A DNA stretch of 64,000 nt from Bacteroides congonensis (GTDB lineage Bacteria > Bacteroidota > Bacteroidia > Bacteroidales > Bacteroidaceae): assembly GCF_900130125.1 (NCBI RefSeq), contig NZ_FQXY01000006.1:1-64000 (forward strand). Reading direction: 5' to 3'. The notes beneath the pieces are model-generated. The model did not search any database and had not been told where the DNA came from. It saw only the letters and a list, made by a program, of their open reading frames with translations. Position 1 is the first letter of the stretch, and every line of letters starts with the position of its first letter. Shown here piece by piece: positions 17,454 to 26,000 of this stretch. Position numbers and translations under genes: made by a program.

Positions 17454-17753
17454 TCATTTTCCGCCGGGATAGAGCGTGCCGACAAGCGGAATGAGCCTTT
17501 TGACCTCCTCCGGCTTGTAATAGAACCTGCGGTTAATCTGCGAGTAGCCGATAAGCCGCCTGTCACGCAAGGTCTGCAACGTGCGCGGGCTGATCCTCAA
17601 CTGCCCACAGACCTCCTCGCCCGTGAGCCACCTTTCCATCCGCCCGCCGTCGCTCCTGCGCCTCAGGGCGGCTACCTTCTCCGCGAGGGCGTTGAAGGAC
17701 GCCACCATCATCTCGAAGGTCTTTTTCTCGATAGATACTATTTCCATAAGCAA
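17454..17753 (-). CDS. Excisionase-like HTH protein
   Basis: 99 residues. An N-terminal helix (about 5-35, likely a dimerising coiled coil) precedes WLTGEEVCGQLRISPRTLQTLRDRRLIGYSQINRRFYY, the same HTH_17 fold as its neighbours. The start MLMEIVS has a second Met two codons in. A -7 element TACCTTTG on the minus strand (17773-17780) lies about 25 bp upstream. Transcribed away from the xis operon, so the intergenic region controls both directions. Confidence 0.75.
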   Translation of the reverse strand: MLMEIVSIEKKTFEMMVASFNALAEKVAALRRRSDGGRMERWLTGEEVCGQLRISPRTLQTLRDRRLIGYSQINRRFYYKPEEVKRLIPLVGTLYPGGK

Positions 17754-17772
17754 AACATTTCAGAGTTTGCCG

Positions 17773-17780
17773 CAAAGGTA
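17773..17780 (-). promoter_or_regulatory. -7 element for the minus-strand HTH genes
   Basis: Minus-strand TACCTTTG, matching TAnnTTTG, 20-27 bp before the ATG at 17753. Confidence 0.5.
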
Positions 17781-17844
17781 ACGAAGCCGCCTTGCACACG
17801 TGCCGTTTCCCGCTAAAAGGCAGCTTGTTGCGCCGTCTGTCCGG

Positions 17845-17887
17845 TTTACGGAGCCATTATCCGTAAAAATCTTACGTGAGCCACGTA
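17845..17887 (+). promoter_or_regulatory. Paired inverted repeats upstream of xis2c, candidate RteC operator
   Basis: Two inverted repeats lie in the divergent region: TTTACGG/CCGTAAA (17845-17851 and 17861-17867, 9-bp spacer) and TACGTG/CACGTA (17873-17878 and 17882-17887, 3-bp spacer). They end 68 bp before the xis2c ATG. RteC is known to activate the excision operon of CTnDOT by binding inverted half-sites upstream of it, and these are the only good dyads here. Confidence 0.5.
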
Positions 17888-17955
17888 GTGAGCTGTTAAA
17901 GCCCCTTTGGTTTATTGCCGAATTTTGCCGCAGAAACCAAAAGAAAGGACTGAAT

Positions 17956-18312
17956 ATGAAAGTGATAACGATGGAAAGTTCCGCCTTCACCGCATTGACG
18001 GAACAGATAGCCGAGATAGCGGCACACGTGCGTGCCGTTTCCGGCGGGAGAAAGGAAGAAGCTCCCGACAGGCTGCTCACCACCCGCGAGGCGGCGCACC
18101 TGCTGAACGTGAGTTGCCGCACCCTCCAGCGCATGCGCAGCGAACAGCGCATCGCCTATGTCGTGCTGCGCGGCAAGTGCCGCTATCGGCAGTCGGAAAT
18201 CGACCGCCTGCTCGAAGACAGCACCGTCACGGGAGATGCCGCGACACCGGAACAGATGAAACGCAACCACACGCTGCGCACGGGCGGCAGACCCAAAGGA
18301 AGGAGGACGTAG
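17956..18312 (+). CDS. xis2c: Excision protein Xis2c
   Basis: 118 residues from ATG 17956. The middle (LLTTREAAHLLNVSCRTLQRMRSEQRIAYVVLRGKCRYRQ) is a MerR/excisionase winged HTH; the tail is basic. First gene of the xis2c-xis2d-orf3-exc operon that in CTnDOT is needed for excision, where Xis2c and Xis2d bind attR and steer IntDOT toward excision. The frame is open upstream to 17800, but the Met at 17956 fits the small-protein family. Next gene begins 3 bp later. Assignment rests on order and fold. Confidence 0.82.
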   Translation: MKVITMESSAFTALTEQIAEIAAHVRAVSGGRKEEAPDRLLTTREAAHLLNVSCRTLQRMRSEQRIAYVVLRGKCRYRQSEIDRLLEDSTVTGDAATPEQMKRNHTLRTGGRPKGRRT

Positions 18313-18315
18313 GAC

Positions 18316-18666
18316 ATGGAACTGCTTACCCGCAACAATTTCGAGAACTGGATGCAGAAGGTGATGGAACGGCTCGACCGTCAGGACGAGATGCTGCTAT
18401 CCATGCAGCCGTCCGGCAAAGCCCCGAACCCGATGGAAGGGATCAGGCTTTTCGACAACCAAGACCTGTGCATGCTGCTCCAGATCAGCAAGCGCACCCT
18501 GCAACGCTACCGCAGCATCGGCGCATTGCCCTACAAGACGCTCGGCAAAAAGACCTATTACAGCGAGGCGGACGTGCTGACGTTCCTCTCCGAACATGTA
18601 AAGGATTTCCGCAAGGAAGACATAGCCTTCTACAAGGCTCGTATCCATAATTTCTTTCAAAAATAA
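18316..18666 (+). CDS. xis2d: Excision protein Xis2d
   Basis: 116 residues, start ATG 18316 directly after xis2c. Helical N-terminus, then LFDNQDLCMLLQISKRTLQRYRSIGALPYKTLGKKTYY, again an excisionase-type HTH. It works with Xis2c as recombination directionality factor and, in CTnDOT, also takes part in activating tra and mob transcription. Second gene of the operon; orf3 follows by 19 bp. Confidence 0.82.
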   Translation: MELLTRNNFENWMQKVMERLDRQDEMLLSMQPSGKAPNPMEGIRLFDNQDLCMLLQISKRTLQRYRSIGALPYKTLGKKTYYSEADVLTFLSEHVKDFRKEDIAFYKARIHNFFQK

Positions 18667-18685
18667 CCATTAAAACATTTTTCAG

Positions 18686-20275
18686 ATGGCAAAGAAAAAA
18701 GACGAAAAGGACGTGCTGGTTGTCCGTGACGAGAAGACGGGCGAAATCAGCGTGGTAGCCGGGCTGAACGCCGACGGCTTCCCCAAGCGCATCCCCGCGA
18801 AAGCGGAGAACTCGCAGAGTTTCCTGCAATTCGACCGGCACGGCGACGTGCTGGACAACTTCTTCAAGAACTTCTTCCGGCAGTGCAAGGAACCCAGCCG
18901 CTTCGGTTTCTACCGTGTCGCGGCGGATCAAGCCGACAAACTGCTGGAGGTTATCAAGGACTTGCTGAAAGACCCCGACGGCAACAAGGAACTGCTTGCG
19001 CCCCACAAGGTGGACACCTCCGGCTACGAAAAGAAAGTACAGGAGGAGCAGTCCGCCGAAAAGCAGGAACAACCGGAACAGAAACAAGATGACGAACCTA
19101 AAAAACAGGAAGAACTGGAACAGAAAAACGAACAGAATCAGGAAAGCCCGCAGCAGACGCAGGGCAACCGGGGCTACCGGCCCATCGACGAGAGCAAGAT
19201 CAACTGGCAGGAGTTGGAGGAGAAATGGGGCGTGAAGCGCGACGACCTTGAAAAGTCGGGCGACCTTGACAGGATGCTCAACTACGGCAAGTCCGACTTG
19301 GTGAGGGTGTCGCCCAATTTCGGCGGAGAGGCTTTCGAGCTGGACGCCCGCCTCTCCTTCAAGAAGGACGGCGAGGGCAATGTCAGCCTTGTGCCGCACT
19401 TCATCCGCAAGGAGCAGAAGCTCGACGAGTACAAGGAACACAAGTTCTCCGACGAAGACCGTAAGAACCTGCGCGAAACGGGCAACCTCGGCAGGGTCGT
19501 GGACCTCGTGGACAGGGAAACGGGCGAGATCATCCCCTCGTTCGTCAGCATCGACCGCAAGACGAACGAAATCACGGATGTCCCGGCCAGCAAGGTGCGC
19601 ATACCGGAGCGCATCGGCAAGACGGAAATCACCAAGCAGGAGCAGGGCATGCTGCGTGCCGGGCTACCCGTGCGCGACAAGCTCATCGAGCGCAAGGACG
19701 GCAGGAAGTTCGTCACCACCCTGCAAGTGAATGTGGAACAGCGCGGCGTGGAGTTCGTGCCGGGAACCGGCAGGTCGCCCCGTACCGCCCAAACGCAGGA
19801 AACGAAGAACAACCCCGCACAAGGACAGGCGCAGGGTACGGAGAATGCCGGGGGCACGAACAAGGAGCAACGCCGCAACACGTGGACGAACGCCGACGGC
19901 AGCATCCGCCCCATCAGCAAATGGAGCGGCGTGGACTTCACCGAACAGCAGAAAGCCGACTACGTGGCGGGCAAAGCCGTGAAACTGGAGAACGTGACCG
20001 ACAAGCAGGGCTTCCACGCCACGATGTACATCAAGTTCAACCCGGAAAAGGGACGCCCGTACCGCTACGACACCAATCCAGACAACGCGCAGAAGGTCGC
20101 GTCTTCCAACGAGAGCCGCACGCAGGTGGCGGTGAACAGCGAGGGCAAGACCAACGAGGCTACCAAGAACCTGAAGGAGCCGTTGCGAAAGGGACAGACC
20201 GCCCCGAAGGACACCGCACAGCAACAGCAGCAGGAGAAGCCGCAGAAGAAAACGGGCAAGGGCATGAAGATGTAA
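18686..20275 (+). CDS. Orf3, DUF3945-type protein of the excision operon
   Basis: 529 residues. Three parts are visible: an N-terminal domain (1-110) with VVRDEKTGEISVVAGLNADG; a long Gln/Glu/Lys-rich low-complexity linker (about 118-165); and two further domains (about 170-345 and 395-450, the latter with RRNTWTNADGSIRPISKWSGV) followed by a charged, Gln-rich tail. This matches DUF3945 proteins that sit before the topoisomerase in Bacteroides conjugative elements. In CTnDOT orf3 was reported not to be essential for excision. No catalytic motif seen. Confidence 0.75.
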   Translation: MAKKKDEKDVLVVRDEKTGEISVVAGLNADGFPKRIPAKAENSQSFLQFDRHGDVLDNFFKNFFRQCKEPSRFGFYRVAADQADKLLEVIKDLLKDPDGNKELLAPHKVDTSGYEKKVQEEQSAEKQEQPEQKQDDEPKKQEELEQKNEQNQESPQQTQGNRGYRPIDESKINWQELEEKWGVKRDDLEKSGDLDRMLNYGKSDLVRVSPNFGGEAFELDARLSFKKDGEGNVSLVPHFIRKEQKLDEYKEHKFSDEDRKNLRETGNLGRVVDLVDRETGEIIPSFVSIDRKTNEITDVPASKVRIPERIGKTEITKQEQGMLRAGLPVRDKLIERKDGRKFVTTLQVNVEQRGVEFVPGTGRSPRTAQTQETKNNPAQGQAQGTENAGGTNKEQRRNTWTNADGSIRPISKWSGVDFTEQQKADYVAGKAVKLENVTDKQGFHATMYIKFNPEKGRPYRYDTNPDNAQKVASSNESRTQVAVNSEGKTNEATKNLKEPLRKGQTAPKDTAQQQQQEKPQKKTGKGMKM

Positions 20276-20334
20276 TCCAGTGTCCGCCACTAAATCCGAA
20301 GTAACATTTGTAAAATTCAAAACGACAGAAAAAT

Positions 20335-22425
20335 ATGAAGACAATCATTGCAGAAAAGCCGTCTGTGGCACGTGAGATCGCCCGCATCGTGGGCGCGACA
20401 AAGAGAGAGGAAGGATATTTCGAGGGAGGCGGCTACGCCGTGACATGGGCGTTCGGACACCTCGTGCAGCTTGCCATGCCCGACGGCTACGGCATACGCG
20501 GCTTCGTCCGTGACAACCTGCCCGTCATCCCCGACACCTTCACGCTCGTCCCCCGTCAGGTAAAGACGGAGAAGGGCTACAAGCCCGACAGCGGCGTGGT
20601 GACGCAGATCAAGACCGTAGCCCGACTATTCAAGGAAAGCGAACAGATTATCGTGGCGACCGATGCAGGACGCGAGGGTGAGCTTATCTTCCGCTACCTC
20701 TACCATTATACCGGATGCACCACCCCGTTCGTCCGCCTCTGGATAAGCTCGCTTACAGATAAGGCTATCCGCGAGGGACTGCGCAACCTCGAAGCGGGCG
20801 GCAAATACGACAACCTCTATCTTGCCGCCAAAGCAAGGAGCGAATCAGACTGGCTTGTGGGCATCAACGGCACGCAGGCACTTTCCATCGCCGCCGGACA
20901 CGGCACATATTCCGTCGGACGGGTGCAGACACCTACATTGGCGATGGTGTGCGCACGCTATTGGGAGAACCGCCGCTTTAGCCCCGAAGCCTTCTGGCAG
21001 CTCCATATCGCGACGGACGGCTGCGATGAAGGAACGGTGAAGTTTTCATCTTCCGAAAAATGGAAAGAGAAAGAGCCCGCGACGGAACTGTATAATAAGG
21101 TGAAGTCGGCAGGCACAGCCACTGTCACGAAAGCCGAACGCAAGGAGAAGACGGAGGAAACACCGCTCCTGTACGACTTGACCACGCTCCAGAAGGAAGC
21201 CAACGCCAAGCACGGCTTCACGGCGGAACAGACGCTTGAAATCGCGCAGAAGCTCTACGAGAAGAAGCTCATCACCTATCCGAGAACCGGAAGCCGCTAC
21301 ATTCCCGAAGACGTGTTCGCCGAAATCCCCAAGCTGCTCGCCTTCATCGGGGCTTTGCCCGAATGGAAAGGCAAGGTGCAGCCGAAAGCCGTACCGACAC
21401 GCAGAAGCGTGGACGGTAGCAAGGTGACAGACCACCACGCCCTGCTCGTCACGGGCGAGAAGCCGCTGTTCCTCTCCAAAGAGGACAGCACCGTCTATCA
21501 GATGGTTGCCGGACGCATGATCGAGGCGTTTTCCGAGAAATGCGTCAAGGATACCGCCACCGTCACGGCAGAGTGTGCCGGAGTGGAGTTCACGGTGAAA
21601 GGTAGCGTCATCAGGCAAGCCGGATGGCGTGCCGTCTATGGCGAGGAGGACAAGGAGGAAACCGCCATCCCCGGTTGGGAGGAAGGCGACACGCTGACGC
21701 TGAAAGGCTGCTCCATCACGGAAGGCAAGACCAAACCCAAGCCGCTGCATACCGAAGCGACATTGTTGTCCGCTATGGAAACGGCGGGCAAGGACATAGA
21801 GGACGACGCACTCCGTCAGGCGTTGAAGGACTGCGGCATCGGCACGCCCGCCACCCGTGCGGCGATTATCGAAACGCTCTTCAAGCGCGGATACATGGAA
21901 CGCTGCAAGAAGTCGCTTGTGCCGACTGAAAAAGGGCTTGCCCTCTACTCGGTCGTGAAGACGATGCGCATCGCCGACGTAGCCATGACGGGCGAATGGG
22001 AGAAGAATCTGGCACGCATCGAGCGCGGGGAGCTGCCAGCCGACACCTTCCGCAGGGAGATAGAGGCGTACACACGCGAAATCACCTCCGAACTGCTCTC
22101 GTGCGACAAACTGTTCTCCCGCAGGGATTCCGGCTGCAAGTGTCCCAAGTGTGGGACGGGCAACATGCAGTTCTACGGCAAGGTGGTACGCTGCGACAAC
22201 GCGGAGTGTGGGCTGCCCGTGTTCCGCCTAAAAGCGAACCGCACCCTTTCCGACGACGAGATCAAAGAACTGCTCACCGACGGGCATACGAAGCTGCTCA
22301 AAGGCTTCAAGAGCAAGCAGGGCAAGAGCTTCGACGCCATAGTCGCCTTTGACGGGGACTATAACACGACTTTCGTGTTCCCCGAAAGGAAAACGAGCAG
22401 GAAATTTTCAGGACGGAAGAAATAG
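20335..22425 (+). CDS. exc: Excision protein Exc, type IA topoisomerase (topo III-like)
   Basis: 696 residues. TOPRIM domain at the start (IIAEKPSVA, VATDAGREGE), then a decatenation/active-site domain with the nucleophile Tyr315 in LITYPRTGSRY, and a C-terminal zinc ribbon (CPKCGTGNMQF then CDNAECG). Relaxes or passes single DNA strands. Exc is required for CTnDOT excision in vivo although in vitro its topoisomerase activity is dispensable. Last gene of the excision operon. A copy of the recurrent CCACTAAATCC leader motif is at 20287-20305. Followed by a promoter and a terminator-like hairpin for the next operon. Confidence 0.92.
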   Translation: MKTIIAEKPSVAREIARIVGATKREEGYFEGGGYAVTWAFGHLVQLAMPDGYGIRGFVRDNLPVIPDTFTLVPRQVKTEKGYKPDSGVVTQIKTVARLFKESEQIIVATDAGREGELIFRYLYHYTGCTTPFVRLWISSLTDKAIREGLRNLEAGGKYDNLYLAAKARSESDWLVGINGTQALSIAAGHGTYSVGRVQTPTLAMVCARYWENRRFSPEAFWQLHIATDGCDEGTVKFSSSEKWKEKEPATELYNKVKSAGTATVTKAERKEKTEETPLLYDLTTLQKEANAKHGFTAEQTLEIAQKLYEKKLITYPRTGSRYIPEDVFAEIPKLLAFIGALPEWKGKVQPKAVPTRRSVDGSKVTDHHALLVTGEKPLFLSKEDSTVYQMVAGRMIEAFSEKCVKDTATVTAECAGVEFTVKGSVIRQAGWRAVYGEEDKEETAIPGWEEGDTLTLKGCSITEGKTKPKPLHTEATLLSAMETAGKDIEDDALRQALKDCGIGTPATRAAIIETLFKRGYMERCKKSLVPTEKGLALYSVVKTMRIADVAMTGEWEKNLARIERGELPADTFRREIEAYTREITSELLSCDKLFSRRDSGCKCPKCGTGNMQFYGKVVRCDNAECGLPVFRLKANRTLSDDEIKELLTDGHTKLLKGFKSKQGKSFDAIVAFDGDYNTTFVFPERKTSRKFSGRKK

Positions 22426-22428
22426 TAT

Positions 22429-22436
22429 TAACTTTG
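22429..22436 (+). promoter_or_regulatory. -7 element for the DUF1896-methylase operon
   Basis: TAACTTTG, a full match to TAnnTTTG, just after the exc stop. TTTC at 22406-22409, 19 bp upstream, is a three-of-four match to the -33 TTTG box. Start of transcription would be near 22443. Confidence 0.55.
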
Positions 22437-22485
22437 CCACTGGTTCAGAGTAATGAATTGTTCTTCGATATCGGATTACACTCAT

Positions 22486-22588
22486 ACTTTGGATTTAGTG
22501 GTGGCACTCGGAGGGATACCGAGTGCCTTTTCTTTCTCCTTTCCAGACGATTATCCCCGTCATTACCAATCCACTAAATTCCAAAGTA
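22486..22588 (+). ncRNA. Structured leader with nested terminator before DUF1896 gene
   Basis: ACTTTGGATTTAGTGG (22486-22501) pairs with CCACTAAATTCCAAAGT (22571-22587, one bulged base), the latter ending at the ATG. Inside lies a perfect stem GGCACTCGG/CCGAGTGCC (22503-22511 and 22519-22527) followed by TTTT. The inner stem would terminate transcription from the promoter at 22429, giving an RNA of about 90 nt; the outer stem could hide the start codon. Confidence 0.5.
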
Positions 22589-23041
22589 ATGAACAACAAG
22601 AAGAAAAACGAGGGTCAGACCGACTTTTCCTATTACGGTCTGTACCTGCTGGACTACCTCCGCACAAACAAGTTTGAACAGGCTTCCGACGATGCCTTCA
22701 TCCGGGAGCGTGCCGACCGTGCCGCCGAAACGTATGAGCGTTCGCGGCTCGAAGGCTATCCGCCCGAAGGGGCGCAGGAGTTGGCGATGGACACGCTCCT
22801 GCGGGGGCTTCGCTATTCCAAGTACGCCATCCTCCGCGAAGTCGTGGAAAACGAGTTTGCCGGTGAAGTGCCGGAAAAGAAACGCGAAGCCTTCATCCGA
22901 AAACTGCTGCCGCCTGTCGGTAATGTATTCTCCGTCTATGACCTTTCGGACGACAACTTCGCCCTGTCGCCCGAATACGACCTGCTCTATACGGAGCTGA
23001 CGGGAGCCGTCGTCCTTTATATCGACGAGTATGGCGTTTAA
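22589..23041 (+). CDS. DUF1896 family protein
   Basis: 150 residues from ATG 22589. Acidic, soluble, with the DUF1896 pattern ([17 protein letters not shown]... [33 protein letters not shown]). The family is confined to Bacteroidetes mobile elements and has no known function. It overlaps the 1940-residue methylase/helicase gene by 11 bp, so the two are translated together and probably act together. The start overlaps the recurrent CCACTAAATTCC leader motif, which can pair with an upstream copy. Confidence 0.8.
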   Translation: MNNKKKNEGQTDFSYYGLYLLDYLRTNKFEQASDDAFIRERADRAAETYERSRLEGYPPEGAQELAMDTLLRGLRYSKYAILREVVENEFAGEVPEKKREAFIRKLLPPVGNVFSVYDLSDDNFALSPEYDLLYTELTGAVVLYIDEYGV

Positions 23042-26000
23042 CCGCAAACAACGGCTGCGGGACAACATCGAGGCGATACGGACGGCATTCATCCTTGAGA
23101 GGGAACGGAGGACGGCAACCGCCGAGGAACAAGCCATACTTCGGAAGTATTGCGGTTTCGGCGGGTTGAAGTGCATACTGAACCCGGCAAAGGAACTGAC
23201 GGATGCCGTGCATTGGGCGAAATCTGACCTCGAACTGTTCGCCCCGACGGTGGAGCTGTACAGGCTGGTGCGTGAACACAGCAAGGACGAAACGGAGTAC
23301 AAGCGGTACGTGGATGCCATGAAGCAGTCCGTGCTGACCGCTTTCTACACCCCGCCGGAGATAACCGGCACTATCGCGGATGTACTGCATGAACACGGCA
23401 TACGTCCCGACCGTGTGCTGGAGCCGTCGGCGGGTGTGGGCGCATTCGTGGATGCCGTGCTGGAAAACAAGCCGGACGCGGACATCATGGCTTTCGAGAA
23501 AGACCTGATGACGGGCAAGATATTGGGACACCTGCATCCCGACCAAAAGGTAAGGGTGCAGGGATTCGAGAAGATAGAGAAGCCCTTCACGGACTATTTC
23601 GATCTGGCAATATCGAACATCCCGTTCGGTGACGTGGCTGTGTTCGACCCGGAGTTTACGGGAAGCCAAGACCCCGCAAGGCGTTCCGCACCGAAGGCAA
23701 TACACAACTATTTCTTCCTGAAAAGCCTTGACGCGGTGCGTGAGGGCGGCATCGTGGCGTTCATCACCTCGCAGGGGGTGCTGGACGCACCGTCCAACGC
23801 ACCCATACGCGAGTATATGATGCGTAATGCCAATCTGGTGGGTGTCGCACGCCTGCCGAACAACCTTTTCACGGACAACGCGGGTACGGAAGTGGGCAGC
23901 GACCTTATTATCCTTCAAAAGAACAGCGGCAAGAATGGGGAGCTGTATTATAACGAGAAACTTTTCATGCAGACCGAACAGACCCCTATCGGCACTTCTG
24001 TAAACGGGTATGTATGGAGCATCAGTTCTCTTTCCAATACAGATTTAATCAGAGGCACAGACCCTTATGGCAAACCTGCCTATCAACTTATACACCGGGG
24101 CGGCATCGGACAAATGGCGGATGACTTGCGGGAACATCTGAATATTGAGTTACCCCAGTTAGACATAGAACTATATGAAATGCACAACCTGCATCCGGCA
24201 CAGGTAAAAAACACAGTGACGGAACCCATTTTCACACCGGTTGTCACTCCTGAAATACAGCCTCTTACAGAAATGGCAGTGAAGCCCGAAGCGGTAACAC
24301 CGCAGCCGGAGGAAGAAAAGCCGGAGATAGAGCCGCGCCGCCCCGATTATTCAGCAGGCGTGCAGCTCTCCCTGCTCGACCTTTGGGGCATGACCGAGGA
24401 AGTCCGCAAGCAGGAAGCACCCGCCAAGAAGAAAAAGACAGCGAGAAAGGAAAGCACGGCAAGGCGTATGTCCCCCAAACCGCAGGCGCAGGTTACGCCG
24501 AAGGTTACGACCGCACCGCCGCCGTCTGCCGCACTGCTGACGGAGAACAGGGACAGCCATGAAACAAAGTCGGTGAGTGTCGCAGCCAAAGCCGATCCGG
24601 ATGATATTTACGCCACTTTGGATTGGGATACCAACCCGCCCATCAACGGCTTCTATGAAATGATGATGGACCTCACGCCGGAGCGACGCAAGGAGCTTCG
24701 CAGGCTGGCGGCACAGCATCAGGAGAAACGGCAGCATGTCACGGGCGTGAAAGCCGCACCGGAGCAGGAAACACGGCGACCCAAAACACAGCCGGAAATT
24801 GCCGCCAATCCTGCCGCTCCCGCAACGGAAACGGCTGCAACCTCCCTTTTCCCCGAAATGGAAGCGGAAAAACCGAAGGAGGAACCTCTCTACCTTTCTC
24901 CCCGTCCGTTCAACGGTCTGCTGGAGCCGCACTACCGTGACGGCTCTATGGTACTGGATGCGTCACGCAATCTCGGCTATTTGAAAGACCTCACGCTTTA
25001 CGGCGCGACATTCCAACCGCTTGACCTGACCGGCTACCAGAAGGAGAAAGCGATGTTGTATGTGTCACTCCGTGATTCATACGAGCGGCTTTACCGCTAC
25101 GAGGCGGAGTACCACGATGAAGGGTCTGCGCAACGCGGAGCGTTGAACACCTGCTACGATGAGTTTGTCATGCGCTACGGCAACCTCAACGCCAAGCAGA
25201 ACGTGAAACTGGTGATGATGGATGCAGGAGGACGCGACATCCTTTCGCTGGAACGGGCGGAGGACGGCAGGTTCGTCAAGGCGGATATTTTCGAGCGTCC
25301 CGTTTCTTTCTCGGTGGAGAGCCATGCCAACGTCAGCTCTCCCGAAGAGGCGTTATCCGCATCGCTCAACAAGTTCGGCACGGTCAATCTTGATTATATG
25401 CGGGAGATAACCGACAGCACGGAGGAGGGATTGCTTGACGCCCTCAAAGGACGCATCTTCTACAACCCGCTCGTAACCGGTTACGAGATAAAGGACAGGT
25501 TCATCGCCGGGAACGTGATAGAGAAGGCGGAGCGCATCAAGGCATGGATGGGCGACAACCCTGAAAACGGACGTATGCCGGAAGTGAAGCAGGCGTTGGA
25601 GGCTCTGAAAGAAGCCGAGCCGCAACGCATCTCCTTTGAGGACCTTGACTTCAACTTCGGGGAACGCTGGATTCCGACGGGCGTGTACGCTGCTTATATG
25701 AGCCACCTTTTCGACACGGACGTGAAAATCGCCTACTCCGCAAGCATGGACGAGTTTTCGGTGGCGTGCGGCTACCGCACCATGAAAATCACGGACGAGT
25801 TTTTAGTGAAGGGCTATTACCGGAACTATGACGGCATGCACCTTCTGAAACACGCCCTGCACAACACCTGTCCCGACATGATGAAGTCCATCGGCAGGGA
25901 CGAGCATGGCAACGACATCAAGGTGCGCGACAGCGAGGGAATACAGCTCGCCAACGCCAAGATTGACGAGATACGAAACGGCTTCTCCGAATGGCTCGAA

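Noticed and set aside
19731..20304. Alternative plus-strand frames inside orf3
   Set aside because: Arg/Gln-rich shadow frames in GC-rich coding DNA with no family features.
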